From contig NZ_CP073078.1 in assembly GCF_018135625.1 (NCBI RefSeq), positions 2,760,501 to 2,824,500 of the forward strand: a DNA stretch of 64,000 nucleotides, in the 5' to 3' direction. Positions within the stretch are counted from its first letter, which is position 1. The number at the start of each line of letters is the position of its first letter. Positions 1-10,200 of this stretch are shown here, in pieces. Made by a program: the position numbers and the translations under genes. Source of the DNA: Phenylobacterium montanum (GTDB lineage: Bacteria; Pseudomonadota; Alphaproteobacteria; Caulobacterales; Caulobacteraceae). The notes beneath the pieces were generated by a model that did no database searches, had not been told where the DNA came from, and saw nothing but the letters and a program-made list of their open reading frames with translations.

Positions 1-1051
1 AGGCGGCGGCGATGGCTTCGGCGGAAGACAGCATACTCTCGATCGGGTCGGTCACATTGTGCGACTGATCGATCATGTAGGCGGGGTTGAAGCCGTCCCT
101 GGGATTGCGTTCGGCCTCGACCAGTTCATTGAACACCAAGAACAGCTGGTGCGGATTGATCGAGCCAGTATCGAGATCGTCGTCGCCGTACTTCGAATCG
201 TTGAAGTGAAAGCCGCCCAACTTTCCGAACCGATGCAGGCGAGCGACGATTTGCTCGATATTGACGTTCGGCGCGTGGTGGCCGAGGTCCACCAGGCATT
301 GGGCCTTGGGGCCGAGTTCGTTGGCCGCAAGGATCGACGAGCCCCAGTCCGAGATCACGGTCGAGTAGAAGGCCGGCTCGAACATCTTGTGTTCAAGCAG
401 CATCCGCCAGCTGTCGGGCAAGGCCGCGTAGATCTGTGCGGCGCTGTCAAGGTACCGGTCCAGCGAAGCCGATAGGTCCTGCTGACCTGGAAAATTGGTC
501 CCGTCGCCGATCCAGACCGTCAGCGCGCGTGAGCCGAGCTGACGGCCGATCTCGATGCATTCGATATTATGCGCGACCGCCTGGTCGCGCACAGCCTTGT
601 CGGTCGCGGTCAGGCTGCCGCTCCTGTAGGATTGCGCTTGGCCGGGCTGGTCCTGGAAGGTGTTGGAATTGACCGCGTCAAAACCCAGGCCCAGCGCCCC
701 CGCCTCCTCCTTCAGGGCCTGGTAATCCTCGACCCTGTCCCAGGGAAAGTGCGGCGAGACCCGGGGCGTGATCCGACAGAGCTGCTGGACCACCGCGCAG
801 TCTTCCAACTTTTCGTGGATATTGGTCGGCTCGCCGGGAATCGGAAACTTGGCGAACCGGGTGCCGCCGCGTCCCGCGCCCCAGCTCGGCACGGCCACCG
901 AAAAGGCGGCGACCTTCGACTTGATGGTCTCGATGTCCTGACCGCGGCGCGACAGCTGGCGGCCCAGGCTGTCGTAGTCGTCCTGCAGCGCTTCACGCCG
1001 CGCGGCGTTGTGACTCTCGATCTGGTCGATCGACAGGGGCAGACCCGTCAT
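1..1051 (-). CDS. rhaI: L-rhamnose isomerase RhaI (3' end missing at left edge)
   Basis: Converts L-rhamnose to L-rhamnulose in the cytoplasm, the first catabolic step. Reading leftward from an ATG at 1051 the protein starts MTGLPLSIDQIES and stays open for 350 codons to the window edge, so the C-terminus is missing. Family landmarks are KMFEPAFYSTVISDWG, VDLGHHAPNVNIE and FNDSKYGDDDLD; these acidic and histidine clusters carry the metal and substrate ligands of the Pseudomonas stutzeri-type isomerase (TIM barrel), not the E. coli RhaA type. It lies 30 bp downstream of rhaD on the same strand, so rhaDI is probably one transcript. Assignment is secure; only the end is unseen. Confidence 0.93.
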   Translation of the reverse strand, partial: MTGLPLSIDQIESHNAARREALQDDYDSLGRQLSRRGQDIETIKSKVAAFSVAVPSWGAGRGGTRFAKFPIPGEPTNIHEKLEDCAVVQQLCRITPRVSPHFPWDRVEDYQALKEEAGALGLGFDAVNSNTFQDQPGQAQSYRSGSLTATDKAVRDQAVAHNIECIEIGRQLGSRALTVWIGDGTNFPGQQDLSASLDRYLDSAAQIYAALPDSWRMLLEHKMFEPAFYSTVISDWGSSILAANELGPKAQCLVDLGHHAPNVNIEQIVARLHRFGKLGGFHFNDSKYGDDDLDTGSINPHQLFLVFNELVEAERNPRDGFNPAYMIDQSHNVTDPIESMLSSAEAIAAA

Positions 1052-1081
1052 GGCCGCGTTCTCCCGACTGTTGTGCTTGGC

Positions 1082-3172
1082 TCAGCGCGTGAACGCCTGG
1101 GCGTTGCCGGCGTCGACATTGATCACGTTGCCCGTCGACTTCGAAGAGGCTTCCGAGCTGAGGAAATAGACCGCTTCGGCAATGTCTTCCGGCAGAACCG
1201 AGCGCTTCAACAGGGAGCGGTTGCGATAGTGCGTTTCCAGAGCCTCGCCGGGATCGATTCCGTAGGCGCCGGCCCGCTCCTTGCGCCAGTCGCCGTCCCA
1301 GATCTTGGAGCCGCGGATCACCGCGTCGGGATTGACCACATTGACCCGGATGCCGTGTTCGGCGCCCTCAAGCGCGAGACAGCGCGCCAAGTGCAGCGAA
1401 GCGGCCTTGGCCGAGGCGTAGGCCGACGCATTCGGCGTCGCCGCAAGGGCGTTCTTGGAGCCGATGAAGATGATCGACCCGTTCTTCTGCAGCTTCATCA
1501 GAGGGAAGGCCGCCCGACTGGTCAGGAAATAGCCCTCGGCCAGGACATCGTAGTTCTTGCGCCAGAGAGCGACGGTTGTCTCTTCCAGCGGCGCGGAGGA
1601 GGCGATGCCGGCATTGGCCACCAGGATGTCGAGCCCGCCAAATTCCCGCGCGGCGAAGGCGAAGGCGGCGGCGACCGAGGTCTCGTTGGTGACATCGCAG
1701 CGAATGGCGCGGACCAGGTCCGCGCCGAATTGGTCGGCGAATTCGCTCTCGCAGCTCGCCAGGGCCTCGGCGTCGATATCGGCCAGCACCACGCAGGCGC
1801 CTTCCGACAGGAACTTTTCCGCTGTCGCCGCGCCGATCCCGCCGGCGCCGCCGGTGACCAGCGCCACCTTGCCCACCAGCGGCCTGGGCTTGGGCATCCG
1901 TTGCAGCTTGGCCTCCTCCAGCGCCCAATATTCGATGGCGAAGGCCTCCGATTCCGGCAGTCCGTTATAGGCGCCGATCGCTTCTGCCCCGCGCATGACG
2001 TTGATGGCGTTGGCGTAGAACTCGGCCGCCAGTCGCGCCGTGGTCTTGTCGGCGGCGAAGGTGAACTGCCCGACGCCCGGCAGCAGGACCACGACTGGAT
2101 TGGCGTCGCGCATCTTCGGATCGTTCGGCGTGGCGTTGCGGCCGTAGTAGGCGGCGTAGGCCTTGCGATAGTCGGCCAGCGCCTTGGCCAGATAGTCGTC
2201 ATCGCCCACCTGCTCCGGATCGAGGGTGAGCGGCGCGATCTTGGTGCGCAGGAAATGGTCAGGGCATGAGGTGCCCACGGCTGCTAGAGCCCGAAACTCG
2301 GCCGAGCAGACGAATTCCAAGGTCTCGCGGGCGTGGGTGAAGTGGCCGACCTTGGCTCGATCGCCGCTCATCAAGCCCCTGAGCCGCGGCATCAAGCCGG
2401 CAGCCACGGATTGCCGCTGCTCCGGCGGCAAGGGCGCGACAGCCTCGCCGCCGAACGCCGGCTTTCCGGCCATGGCCTGGTTCAGATAGGCCGCCGCCTT
2501 GGCGATCAGATCGATGGTGTTGTCATAGCAGGCCTCGGCGCTGTCGCCCCAGCAGATGACGCCATGGCCGGCCAGCATCACACCGCGCAGGCCTGGATTT
2601 TTGGCCACGTAGTCGCGAAGCGTCAGGCCAAGGTCGAAGCCCGGCCGCTTCCACGGCATCCATCCCACCTCGCCGCCCCAGATTTCGCGCGTCGCCGCCT
2701 CGCCCCCCGAAGACGCAGCAAGCGCGATCACCGCATCGGGGTGAACGTGGTCTACATGCGCGAACGGCAGGTAGGCGTGCAGCGGCGTGTCGATCGACGC
2801 GGCCCGCGGGTTCAGGTTGAAGGTGCAGTGCGGCAGATAGCCGACCATCTCGTCCTCGAACGCGACCCCGCGATAGAGCTGTTCGAGCCCCAGGAGTTTG
2901 TCGAGATAAAGCGTCGAAAATCCGCCCAGCTTCATCGAGCCGATGTCACCGCCCGAGCCCTTCACCCAAAGCACTTTCACTGTTTCGCCAGTCAGGGGAT
3001 CGGTCTGATCGAGCTTGGCCGATGTGTTGCCGCCGCCGAAGTTGGTCACAGTCAGGTCCGAGCCCAAAAGATTGGAGCGGTAGAGCAGCAGCTCGGCCGG
3101 TGAAAGGCCGGCGGCGACTTCTGCCGACCAGCGATTGGCGGGAATGATGAAGGGCGTTGCGGCCTGGGACAC
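1082..3172 (-). CDS. rhaD: Bifunctional rhamnulose-1-phosphate aldolase / short-chain dehydrogenase
   Basis: 696 aa fusion. The N-terminal class II aldolase/adducin domain (about residues 20-300) splits rhamnulose-1-phosphate into DHAP and L-lactaldehyde; HVDHVHPDAVIAL and GHGVICWGDS hold probable zinc histidines. The C-terminal SDR domain (about 430-695) has the nucleotide loop TGGAGGIG near residue 437 and the catalytic YASAK near 584, and is expected to oxidise lactaldehyde to L-lactate. This is the RhaD_aldol-ADH architecture found when no separate lactaldehyde dehydrogenase is present. Start is GTG at 3172 with AGGAAG about 6 nt upstream. It is divergent from rhaK, with a shared control region, and is followed by rhaI. 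Confidence 0.94.
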   Translation of the reverse strand: MSQAATPFIIPANRWSAEVAAGLSPAELLLYRSNLLGSDLTVTNFGGGNTSAKLDQTDPLTGETVKVLWVKGSGGDIGSMKLGGFSTLYLDKLLGLEQLYRGVAFEDEMVGYLPHCTFNLNPRAASIDTPLHAYLPFAHVDHVHPDAVIALAASSGGEAATREIWGGEVGWMPWKRPGFDLGLTLRDYVAKNPGLRGVMLAGHGVICWGDSAEACYDNTIDLIAKAAAYLNQAMAGKPAFGGEAVAPLPPEQRQSVAAGLMPRLRGLMSGDRAKVGHFTHARETLEFVCSAEFRALAAVGTSCPDHFLRTKIAPLTLDPEQVGDDDYLAKALADYRKAYAAYYGRNATPNDPKMRDANPVVVLLPGVGQFTFAADKTTARLAAEFYANAINVMRGAEAIGAYNGLPESEAFAIEYWALEEAKLQRMPKPRPLVGKVALVTGGAGGIGAATAEKFLSEGACVVLADIDAEALASCESEFADQFGADLVRAIRCDVTNETSVAAAFAFAAREFGGLDILVANAGIASSAPLEETTVALWRKNYDVLAEGYFLTSRAAFPLMKLQKNGSIIFIGSKNALAATPNASAYASAKAASLHLARCLALEGAEHGIRVNVVNPDAVIRGSKIWDGDWRKERAGAYGIDPGEALETHYRNRSLLKRSVLPEDIAEAVYFLSSEASSKSTGNVINVDAGNAQAFTR

Positions 3173-3278
3173 GGGGCTTCCTGAAATGGGCTCTTGTTTG
3201 ATGATCGAAATCTATCGCGACCCCTAGCGTATTTCAATCATTTTCGGTAATAAGTCGTCATAATAGATCGGAAACGCC
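3173..3278. promoter_or_regulatory. Divergent rhaD/rhaK control region with inverted repeat
   Basis: The 106 bp between two divergent starts is clearly AT-richer than its surroundings. It holds an 11-bp inverted repeat, ATGATCGAAAT at 3201-3211 and ATTTCAATCAT at 3231-3241, with one mismatch between arms and 30 bp (about three helical turns) between centres. This geometry suits a dimer or tetramer of a sugar-responsive repressor acting on both directions. No rhamnose regulator gene is in the window, so the binding protein (DeoR, LacI or AraC type) is unknown. Confidence 0.55.
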
Positions 3279-4706
3279 ATGAAAGACGGCTGCAGCCTCG
3301 TCCTCGACGTGGGCAAGACCAACGCCAAGATGACGCTTTGGACCGCGGACGGCGACTGTCTCGCCCGGCGCGTGCGGGCGAACGAGCCGCAGCGTGGCGG
3401 CCCCTTTCCGACCCTGGACCGCCAAGGCCTGGAGGCGTGGGTGAAAGCCACCCTGAAGGATCTGGCGACGCTCGGGCGGATCGAGACGATTGTCCCGGTG
3501 ACCCACGGCGCGGCCGCGGTCCTGGTCGATCAGGGCCGCCTGGTCTCCGAGCCGATGGACTATGAGGCCGACATCCCCGCGGAGGTTCTCGACCGCTATC
3601 GTCTGGAACGCGATTCCTTCGCCGCCACCGGCTCGCCCGCCTTGCCGAACGGCCTCAATCTCGGCGCCCAACTCGCCTGGCTCGATACCCTGACCGGCCC
3701 CTGGCTGGACGAGGCCCAGATCCTGCTCTGGCCGCAATACTGGGCCTGGCGCTTCAGCGGCGTGATGGCCAGCGAGATCACCAGCCTCGGTTGCCATACC
3801 GACCTCTGGCGGGCCATCGAGGGCCGGCCCAGCGATCTTGCGCGCGCCCGCGGCTGGGCCCAGCGGCTTCCGCCGCTCAGGAAAGCCGGCGACATGCTTG
3901 GGCCTGTGACCGGCGAATGGGTGCGCGAGGCTGGCCTTCACCCGGACTGCCAGGTCCTTTGCGGCCTGCATGACAGCAATGCGGCCCTGCTGGCCGCGCG
4001 CGGGCACCCTGAAATCGCGCAGGGTGACGCCAGCATCGTCTCGACGGGAACCTGGTTTGTCACCATGCGCTCGCTGGCGCCGGACACCGCGCTCGCGAGC
4101 CTGCCGACTCTTTCGGAGGCGCGGGACTGCCTGATCAATATCGACGTTGCTCAGCGCCCGGCGCCGTCATGCCGTTTCATGGGCGGTCGCGAGGCTGAAC
4201 TGATCGCCGGCCTCGACAGCTTCCATATCAAGGACAACTACGACGCTGCAGCGGTGCTGGCGGCGACGCCGGAGCTTATCGAGCGTGGCGTGATGGTCCT
4301 GCCGACTTTCGCGCCGGGCTTCGGGCCGTTCGCACACCACATGGGGCGCTGGATCGATCCGCCGGACGAACCCAACGCCCGTCGCGCGGCGCTCGGCCTC
4401 TACCTCGCCCTGATGGCCGACGCCTGTCTCGACCTCGTCGGCGCGCGCGACCTGATCCTGGTTGAAGGCCGCTTCGCCGAAGCGGAAGTCTTCATCCGCG
4501 CCCTCGCCGCGCTTCGCCCGACGGCGAGCCTGTTCGTCTCCAACGCCCAGGACGACGTGCCGTTCGGCGCCTTGCGCCTGGTGCGGCCGGAGTTGAAGCC
4601 GAAGTCGGCGCTGACCCGGGTGCGACCCCTCGCCGGCTCGCTCGACGCCTACAAACAAAGATGGCGGGCGCTGATTGAAGCCGACTGCAAGCGCGCTCGG
4701 CCATGA
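3279..4706 (+). CDS. rhaK: L-rhamnulokinase (FGGY family)
   Basis: ATP-dependent phosphorylation of L-rhamnulose to rhamnulose-1-phosphate in the cytoplasm. 475 aa, the usual FGGY length. The N-terminal phosphate loop reads [15 protein letters not shown] (residues 6-20). [13 protein letters not shown] and STGTWFVTM near residue 230-265 are the catalytic-Asp and adenosine-site regions of FGGY kinases. ATG at 3279 begins immediately after the divergent control region. The stop overlaps the start of the next gene (ATGA), showing translational coupling. Placement between rhaD/rhaI and a lactate dehydrogenase gene makes rhamnulose the expected substrate, although the sequence alone could also fit a related ketose kinase. 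Confidence 0.88.
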   Translation: MKDGCSLVLDVGKTNAKMTLWTADGDCLARRVRANEPQRGGPFPTLDRQGLEAWVKATLKDLATLGRIETIVPVTHGAAAVLVDQGRLVSEPMDYEADIPAEVLDRYRLERDSFAATGSPALPNGLNLGAQLAWLDTLTGPWLDEAQILLWPQYWAWRFSGVMASEITSLGCHTDLWRAIEGRPSDLARARGWAQRLPPLRKAGDMLGPVTGEWVREAGLHPDCQVLCGLHDSNAALLAARGHPEIAQGDASIVSTGTWFVTMRSLAPDTALASLPTLSEARDCLINIDVAQRPAPSCRFMGGREAELIAGLDSFHIKDNYDAAAVLAATPELIERGVMVLPTFAPGFGPFAHHMGRWIDPPDEPNARRAALGLYLALMADACLDLVGARDLILVEGRFAEAEVFIRALAALRPTASLFVSNAQDDVPFGALRLVRPELKPKSALTRVRPLAGSLDAYKQRWRALIEADCKRARP

Positions 4707-5845
4707 AGGCGGCCTCGATCGAAGACTATCGCGAACTGGCCCGGCGGCGACTGCCGCGGTTCCTGTTCGACTATATCGACGGGGGCTCCTACGCCGAGGT
4801 CACCCTGCGGCGGAACCGCGCCGACCTGGAGGCGATAGCCTTGCGCCAGCGCGTGCTGCGCAACGTATCGCAAGTCGATCTCTCAGCGCGCCTGTTCGGG
4901 CAGGATCTGGCCATGCCGGTCGCCCTGGCGCCGGTTGGGCTGGCGGGCATGAACGCCCGACGCGGGGAGGTGCAGGCGGCGCGCGCCGCCGAGGCCGCCG
5001 GCCTACCCTTCTGCCTGTCGACGGTCTCGGCCTGTCCGATCAGCGAGGTGAAGGCTGGGACGGCGCGTCCGTTCTGGTTTCAGCTCTACATGATCCGCGA
5101 CCGCGGCTTCATGCGAGCCCTGCTGGACCAGGCCGAGGCCGCCGGCTGCTCCGCGCTCGTCTTCACCGTCGACATGCCCGTCCCCGGCGCTCGCTACCGC
5201 GATTATCGCTCTGGGCTTGCGGGCGCGCCTGGGGCCTCCGGCGCGCTCCGCCGCTTCGCGCAGGCCGCGCGTCGGCCCGCATGGGCGTTCGATGTCGGGA
5301 TCCTGGGCCGCCCTCACAGCCTGGGCAATGTGGCGCCGGTGCTCGGCCGCAAGACCGGCCTTGAGGATTTCTTCGCCTGGATGGGCGGCAACTTCGACCC
5401 CACCGTCACCTGGCAAGACCTCGCCTGGGTGCGCGATCGTTGGAAGGGACCTCTGATCCTGAAGGGCGTACTCGACACCGAGGACGCCCTTGAGGCCGAA
5501 CGGCTAGGCGTCGATGGCCTGATCGTCTCCAACCACGGCGGCCGCCAGCTGGATGGCGTCCGGTCCACCGCCGCCGCCCTGCCCAAAATCGCCGAAGCGG
5601 TCGGGGAGCGGTTGACGGTCCTGGCCGACGGCGGCGTGCGCTCAGGGCTCGACGTGGTGCGCATGCTGGCCCTGGGCGCCAAGGGCGTGCTCCTCGGCCG
5701 CGCCTGGGCCTACGCCCTGGCCGGGGCCGGTCAAAAAGGCGTGGCTCACGTGCTCGCCTTGCTTCGGGCCGAGATGACGGTCGCCATGGCCCTGACCGGC
5801 GCTACCCGCATCGCTGACCTCGGTCCGGAAAACCTGGATCTTTGA
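4703..5845 (+). CDS. lldD: FMN-dependent L-lactate dehydrogenase (LldD type)
   Basis: 380 aa alpha-hydroxy-acid dehydrogenase, a TIM barrel with FMN. The hallmark active-site segment [14 protein letters not shown] carries the catalytic histidine and substrate arginine; [11 protein letters not shown] and [10 protein letters not shown] are the FMN-phosphate loops. It should oxidise L-lactate to pyruvate, passing electrons to quinone or cytochrome. Its place in the rhamnose operon makes sense because the aldolase-dehydrogenase fusion yields L-lactate. The start overlaps the rhaK stop by four bases (ATGA), and the next gene begins at or just after its stop. Other 2-hydroxy acids remain possible substrates. 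Confidence 0.87.
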   Translation: MKAASIEDYRELARRRLPRFLFDYIDGGSYAEVTLRRNRADLEAIALRQRVLRNVSQVDLSARLFGQDLAMPVALAPVGLAGMNARRGEVQAARAAEAAGLPFCLSTVSACPISEVKAGTARPFWFQLYMIRDRGFMRALLDQAEAAGCSALVFTVDMPVPGARYRDYRSGLAGAPGASGALRRFAQAARRPAWAFDVGILGRPHSLGNVAPVLGRKTGLEDFFAWMGGNFDPTVTWQDLAWVRDRWKGPLILKGVLDTEDALEAERLGVDGLIVSNHGGRQLDGVRSTAAALPKIAEAVGERLTVLADGGVRSGLDVVRMLALGAKGVLLGRAWAYALAGAGQKGVAHVLALLRAEMTVAMALTGATRIADLGPENLDL

Positions 5846-5883
5846 ATGCCGAAAAACCCCTTGCTCGAGGAACTCCGCCGTCC

Positions 5884-7149
5884 ATGGTGATCGAAACCGA
5901 CGCCGCCGCGCCGCTCGCCGCCCGCCCGGAACCGAAGGCCCTCAGAGGCCCGTTGGCCTTCGCCATAGCCTGCTTCGTGGTCTGGGGTCTGGCCTATGGG
6001 CTTCTGGACGTGCTGAACAAGCACTTCCAGGAAACCCTGCACGTGGGCAAGGCCCAGTCGACCTGGCTGCAGATGGCCTATTTCGGGGCTTATCTGGTCA
6101 TGAGCGCCCCCGCCGGCCTGCTGCTGCAGGCGAGAGGCTACAAGTTCGGCATCGTCAGCGGGCTCGCGGTGACGGCCTTCGGCGCGCTGTTGTTCATCCC
6201 GGCGGCGCGCGCGGCGAGCTTCCCCTTTTTTGTGGGCTCGATGTTCGTCCTGGCCTCCGGCCTCTGCTGCCTGGAGACCGCCGCCGACACCTATGTGAAC
6301 GTGCTCGGCCCGCCGGAGCATGCGCCGCAGCGGCTGAACCTCGCCCAGTCGTTCAATGCGCTCGGTGTCTTTTTCGGCCCGCTGATCGGCGGCGCTCTGT
6401 TCTTCCGGCAAGGCCCGACCGGCGGCGGTCAGGGCGAGGTCCAGGCGACCTACCTCGTCATCGCCGTGCTGGTGCTGATCTTCGCCGCCGTCGTTTCGCG
6501 CGCCCGCCTGCCCGAGATCCATGACGCCCACCACGGACCAGACACCGTGCATGGCGCCGCCGGCCGCGGTTCAACCCCGCTCTTTAGGCGCCCGCACCTC
6601 GTGTTCGGGGTCGCGACCCAGGCCCTCTACGTCGGCGCCCAGGTCGGTATCGGGGCCTTTTTCATCAATCTGGTCACGGAAACCTGGCAGGGACTGACCT
6701 CGCGCGACGGGGCGTTTCTGCTGTCGCTGGCCGCCCTCGCCTATCTGATCGGTCGCTTCGCCACGACCGGCCTGTTGCTGAGGTTTCAGCCGCGCACAGT
6801 GCTGACCTTCTATGGCTTGGCCAACCTCGCCCTCTGTCTGCTGGTCGCCGCCGGCCTGGCCAGGATCTCGGCCATGGCGCTGGTCGCTGTGTTCTTTTTC
6901 ATGTCGACCATGTTCGCCACCATCTTCACCCTGGGCGTGGCGGACCTGGGCGGCTCGACCAAGCGCGGCGCCTCCCTGATGGTGATGGCCATCGGCGGGG
7001 GGGTGCTGCTGCCCTATCCGATGGGGCGCATAGCCGAGGCGTTCGGCACGCCCGCCGCCTTCCTGCTGCCCGCCGCCTGCTTCGGCGTGGTCGCCCTCTA
7101 CGGTTGGCGCGGGAGCCGGATCGGCGAGCCAGCGCACGATCTCGCCTGA
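5884..7149 (+). CDS. MFS sugar permease, FHS (FucP-like) family; probable L-rhamnose importer
   Basis: 421 aa with about twelve hydrophobic segments, the first at about residues 25-45 (FAIACFVVWGLAYGLLDVLN). The LNKHFQETL stretch after TM1 and the SLMVMAIGGGVLLPYPMGRIAE region near the C-terminus resemble the fucose/glucose-galactose:H+ symporters. It is probably the inner-membrane rhamnose uptake system, since no other sugar permease is in the operon. The frame is also open from a TTG at 5842 overlapping the lldD stop; I chose the ATG at 5884 because the first 14 residues of the longer form look non-native, but translational coupling at the TTG cannot be excluded. Confidence 0.8.
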   Translation: MVIETDAAAPLAARPEPKALRGPLAFAIACFVVWGLAYGLLDVLNKHFQETLHVGKAQSTWLQMAYFGAYLVMSAPAGLLLQARGYKFGIVSGLAVTAFGALLFIPAARAASFPFFVGSMFVLASGLCCLETAADTYVNVLGPPEHAPQRLNLAQSFNALGVFFGPLIGGALFFRQGPTGGGQGEVQATYLVIAVLVLIFAAVVSRARLPEIHDAHHGPDTVHGAAGRGSTPLFRRPHLVFGVATQALYVGAQVGIGAFFINLVTETWQGLTSRDGAFLLSLAALAYLIGRFATTGLLLRFQPRTVLTFYGLANLALCLLVAAGLARISAMALVAVFFFMSTMFATIFTLGVADLGGSTKRGASLMVMAIGGGVLLPYPMGRIAEAFGTPAAFLLPAACFGVVALYGWRGSRIGEPAHDLA

Positions 7150-7207
7150 GACACAGCAAAAACAAAAGGCCATCGCCACGCGTGGGGCCAAGAGGGAGGA
7201 TGACGAC

Positions 7208-10200
7208 ATGGCCGCAAAAGGGACCACTCCGAGCCGCGCGGTGATGATGGGGGCTCTGCTGCTGGGAGTTGCGCTGACCGGCGCGCCCGACCATGCCGCC
7301 CTGGCCGGATCCGCCGAGACAGACAGCCTGGCCGCCGGCTTTGAAAACCCGCCGATGAGCGCGCGGCCGCGGGTCTGGTGGCACTGGATGAACGGCAACG
7401 TCACCAAGGACGGCATCGCCAAGGACCTCGACTGGATGTCGCGCGTCGGCATTGGTGGCCTTCAGACCTTCGACGTCGACCTGATGACGCCGCAGATCGT
7501 TCCGCACCGCCTGGTCTACATGTCGCCGGAATGGAAGGACGCCTTTCGCTTCGCGGCCGGCTTGGCCGACGAGAAGGGCCTGGAACTGGCCATCGCTTCC
7601 TCGCCGGGCTGGAGCGAGACCGGCGGCCCTTGGGTCAAGCCCGAGGATGCGATGAAGAAACTGGTCTGGAGCGAAACCATCCTCGCCGGCGGCCAGCCGT
7701 TCCAGGGCGTCCTGGCGCAGCCGCCGAAGGCCACGGGGCCTATGGGCGACCTGGCTGAAGAACCCAGCTTTCTCGGACCGCCCGATCCGAACAAGCCACA
7801 GATCTACGCCGACGCCGCCGTGGTCGCCTATCGAATCCCGGATGCGCCTGCGCCCGCCCCCGTCATCGCCCTCGCCGGGGGGGCGTCGCTGGAGGCAGGC
7901 GCGATCCAGGACGGCAAGCTGTCGACCGGCCTTGAGATCGCCCGCGGCGACGACAAGGCGCCGACCACCCTCGTCTTCAGCTACCCGGCGCCGGTGACGA
8001 TCCGGACCCTGGTCATAGCCCTCAGCCCCAACAACGACGTATTCGGGTTCGGCGGCGCGCAGGTCGCTCCACGGCTGGAGGCGGAGGACGGTTCAGGCGG
8101 CTGGAAGCAGGTGGCGCAGGTCGATCTGCGCGGCGCGGCGCAAACCACCATCAGCTTCGCCGCGGTGACCGCCCAGCATTTCCGCATCGTCTTTGAGCCG
8201 GCGCCGCGGTCGAACGAAAACCCCTTTTCCGGGGTTCCGGGCGCCCAGGTCTTCGATTTCGGGGCCGCCCCACCCCTCAAGACCATCACCATCAAGGAGC
8301 TCAGGCTGGAGAGCGAGCCCCGGGTCAATCGCTTCGAGCTGAAGGCGGGCTTTGGCGTCGCGCCGAGCTACTTCGCTCTGGACCTTGGGCTACAGGACGA
8401 GCCGGGCGTTGCGATCCAGGATGTGATCGATCTGACCAGCCACATGGCGCCAGATGGCCGGCTCGACTGGACCCCGCCGCCTGGCCGCTGGAGGGTGCTG
8501 CGCCTCGGCTACTCCCTTACGGGCACCACCAACCACCCGACCACCAAGGAGGCCTCCGGCCTGGAGGTCGATAAGCTCGACGGCCCCGCCGTTCGCCGCT
8601 ATCTGGAGACCTATCTCTCGCTCTACTCCGACGCGGCCGGAGGCGACCGGATCGGCCAACACGGCGTTCGGGCGCTGCTCACGGACAGCATCGAGGTCGG
8701 CGCAGCCAACTGGACCCCGAAGATGCTGGACGACTTCCAGCGCCTACGCGGCTACGATCCTCGTCCCTGGCTGCCGGTGCTGACCGGGGCGGTGATCGGC
8801 TCGCGCGCTCAAAGCGACGCCTTCCTCTATGACTACCGCCGCACCTTGGCCGATCTTCTGGCGAGCCAGCACTACGGGACGGTGGCCGACGTCGCCCACG
8901 AACATGGGCTGAAACTCTATGGCGAGGCGCTCGAGGATCGCCGCCCGATGCTCGGCGACGACCTGACCATGCGCAGCCACACCGACGTTCCGATGTCGGC
9001 GCTATGGACCTACGACCCCGCCAAGGGTCCCAAGCCCTCCTACCTCGGCGACATGCGTGGCGCGGCCTCGGTCGCCCACATCTATGGCCAGAACGTGGTC
9101 GCGGCTGAATCTCTGACGGCGGCCTTCTCGCCGTGGGCCTTCGCTCCACACGACCTGAAGAAGTTCATCGACCTCGAGTTCGCCTCCGGCGTCAACAGGC
9201 CGGTGATCCATACCTCGGTCCACCAGCCGCTCGACGACAAGCAGCCGGGCCTGTCGCTGTTCATCTTCGGCCAGTACTTCAACCGTCACGAGACCTGGGC
9301 GGAGATGGCCCGACCTTGGATCGACTACATCTCCCGCAGCGCCTACCTCCTGCAACAGGGCCGCAACGTGGCCGACGTCGCCTATTTCATCGGCGAGGAG
9401 CGGCCGATCACTCAGCTTTACGAGGATCATGCGCTCGGCGACCTGCCACGCACCTATGCCTTCGACTTCGTCGACGCCGATATCGTGCTCGGCAAGCTCT
9501 CGGTGGACGGCCAGGAACTGGTTTCGCCGGCCGGCGCCCGTTATCGCGCGCTCTATCTCGGCGGCGACAGCCGCCGCATGACCCTGCCGGTGCTGAAGAA
9601 GCTGGCCGCCCTGGCCGAGGCCGGCGGCGTCATCGTGGGGGCCGCACCGACCGCAACGCCCAGCCTCGCCGATGACCAGAAGGCGTTCGACGACCTGGTC
9701 CATCAGCTCTGGAGCGGCGCGCCCATCACGGCCGTGGGCCGTGGAAAGGTCATCGCGAGCACCGATATCGAGGCCTCGCTCGGCCAGATGGGACAGAGGC
9801 CTGACTTTCGCTATGACGACCCCGCCGGCGACCGGAAGGTGCTGTTCGTTCACCGCCGGACGCCGGACGCCGACATCTATTTCGTCGACAACCGCAAGGA
9901 TCGGCCGGAGGCCTTCGACGCCCATTTCCGCATTGCGGGCAGAACGCCTGAGATCTGGCGCGCCGAAACGGGGGCCGCCGAGCCGGTCAGCTACCGGATC
10001 GAAGAGGCCGAGACGCGCGTCCCGCTCGAGATGCGCCCCTACGACGCCTTCTTTGTGGTGTTCCGCAGGCCTGCGCACACCGCCGTCCGGACCATCGCGA
10101 AGGCGGCCTGGCGTCCCGCCCTCACCCTGGATCGCGGATGGGACGTTACGTTCCAGCCCGAGCGCGGGGCGCGGGCCGAGGCCCATTTCGACAAGCTGGC

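Noticed and set aside
569-2269. Long open frame antisense to rhaI/rhaD
   Set aside because: The opposite strand encodes clear RhaI and RhaD motifs; GC-rich codon bias creates antisense open frames, and this one has no recognisable domain.
9002-10186. Antisense open frame inside the GH106 gene
   Set aside because: Composition is a mirror of the GH106 codons and there is no ribosome site or family motif.
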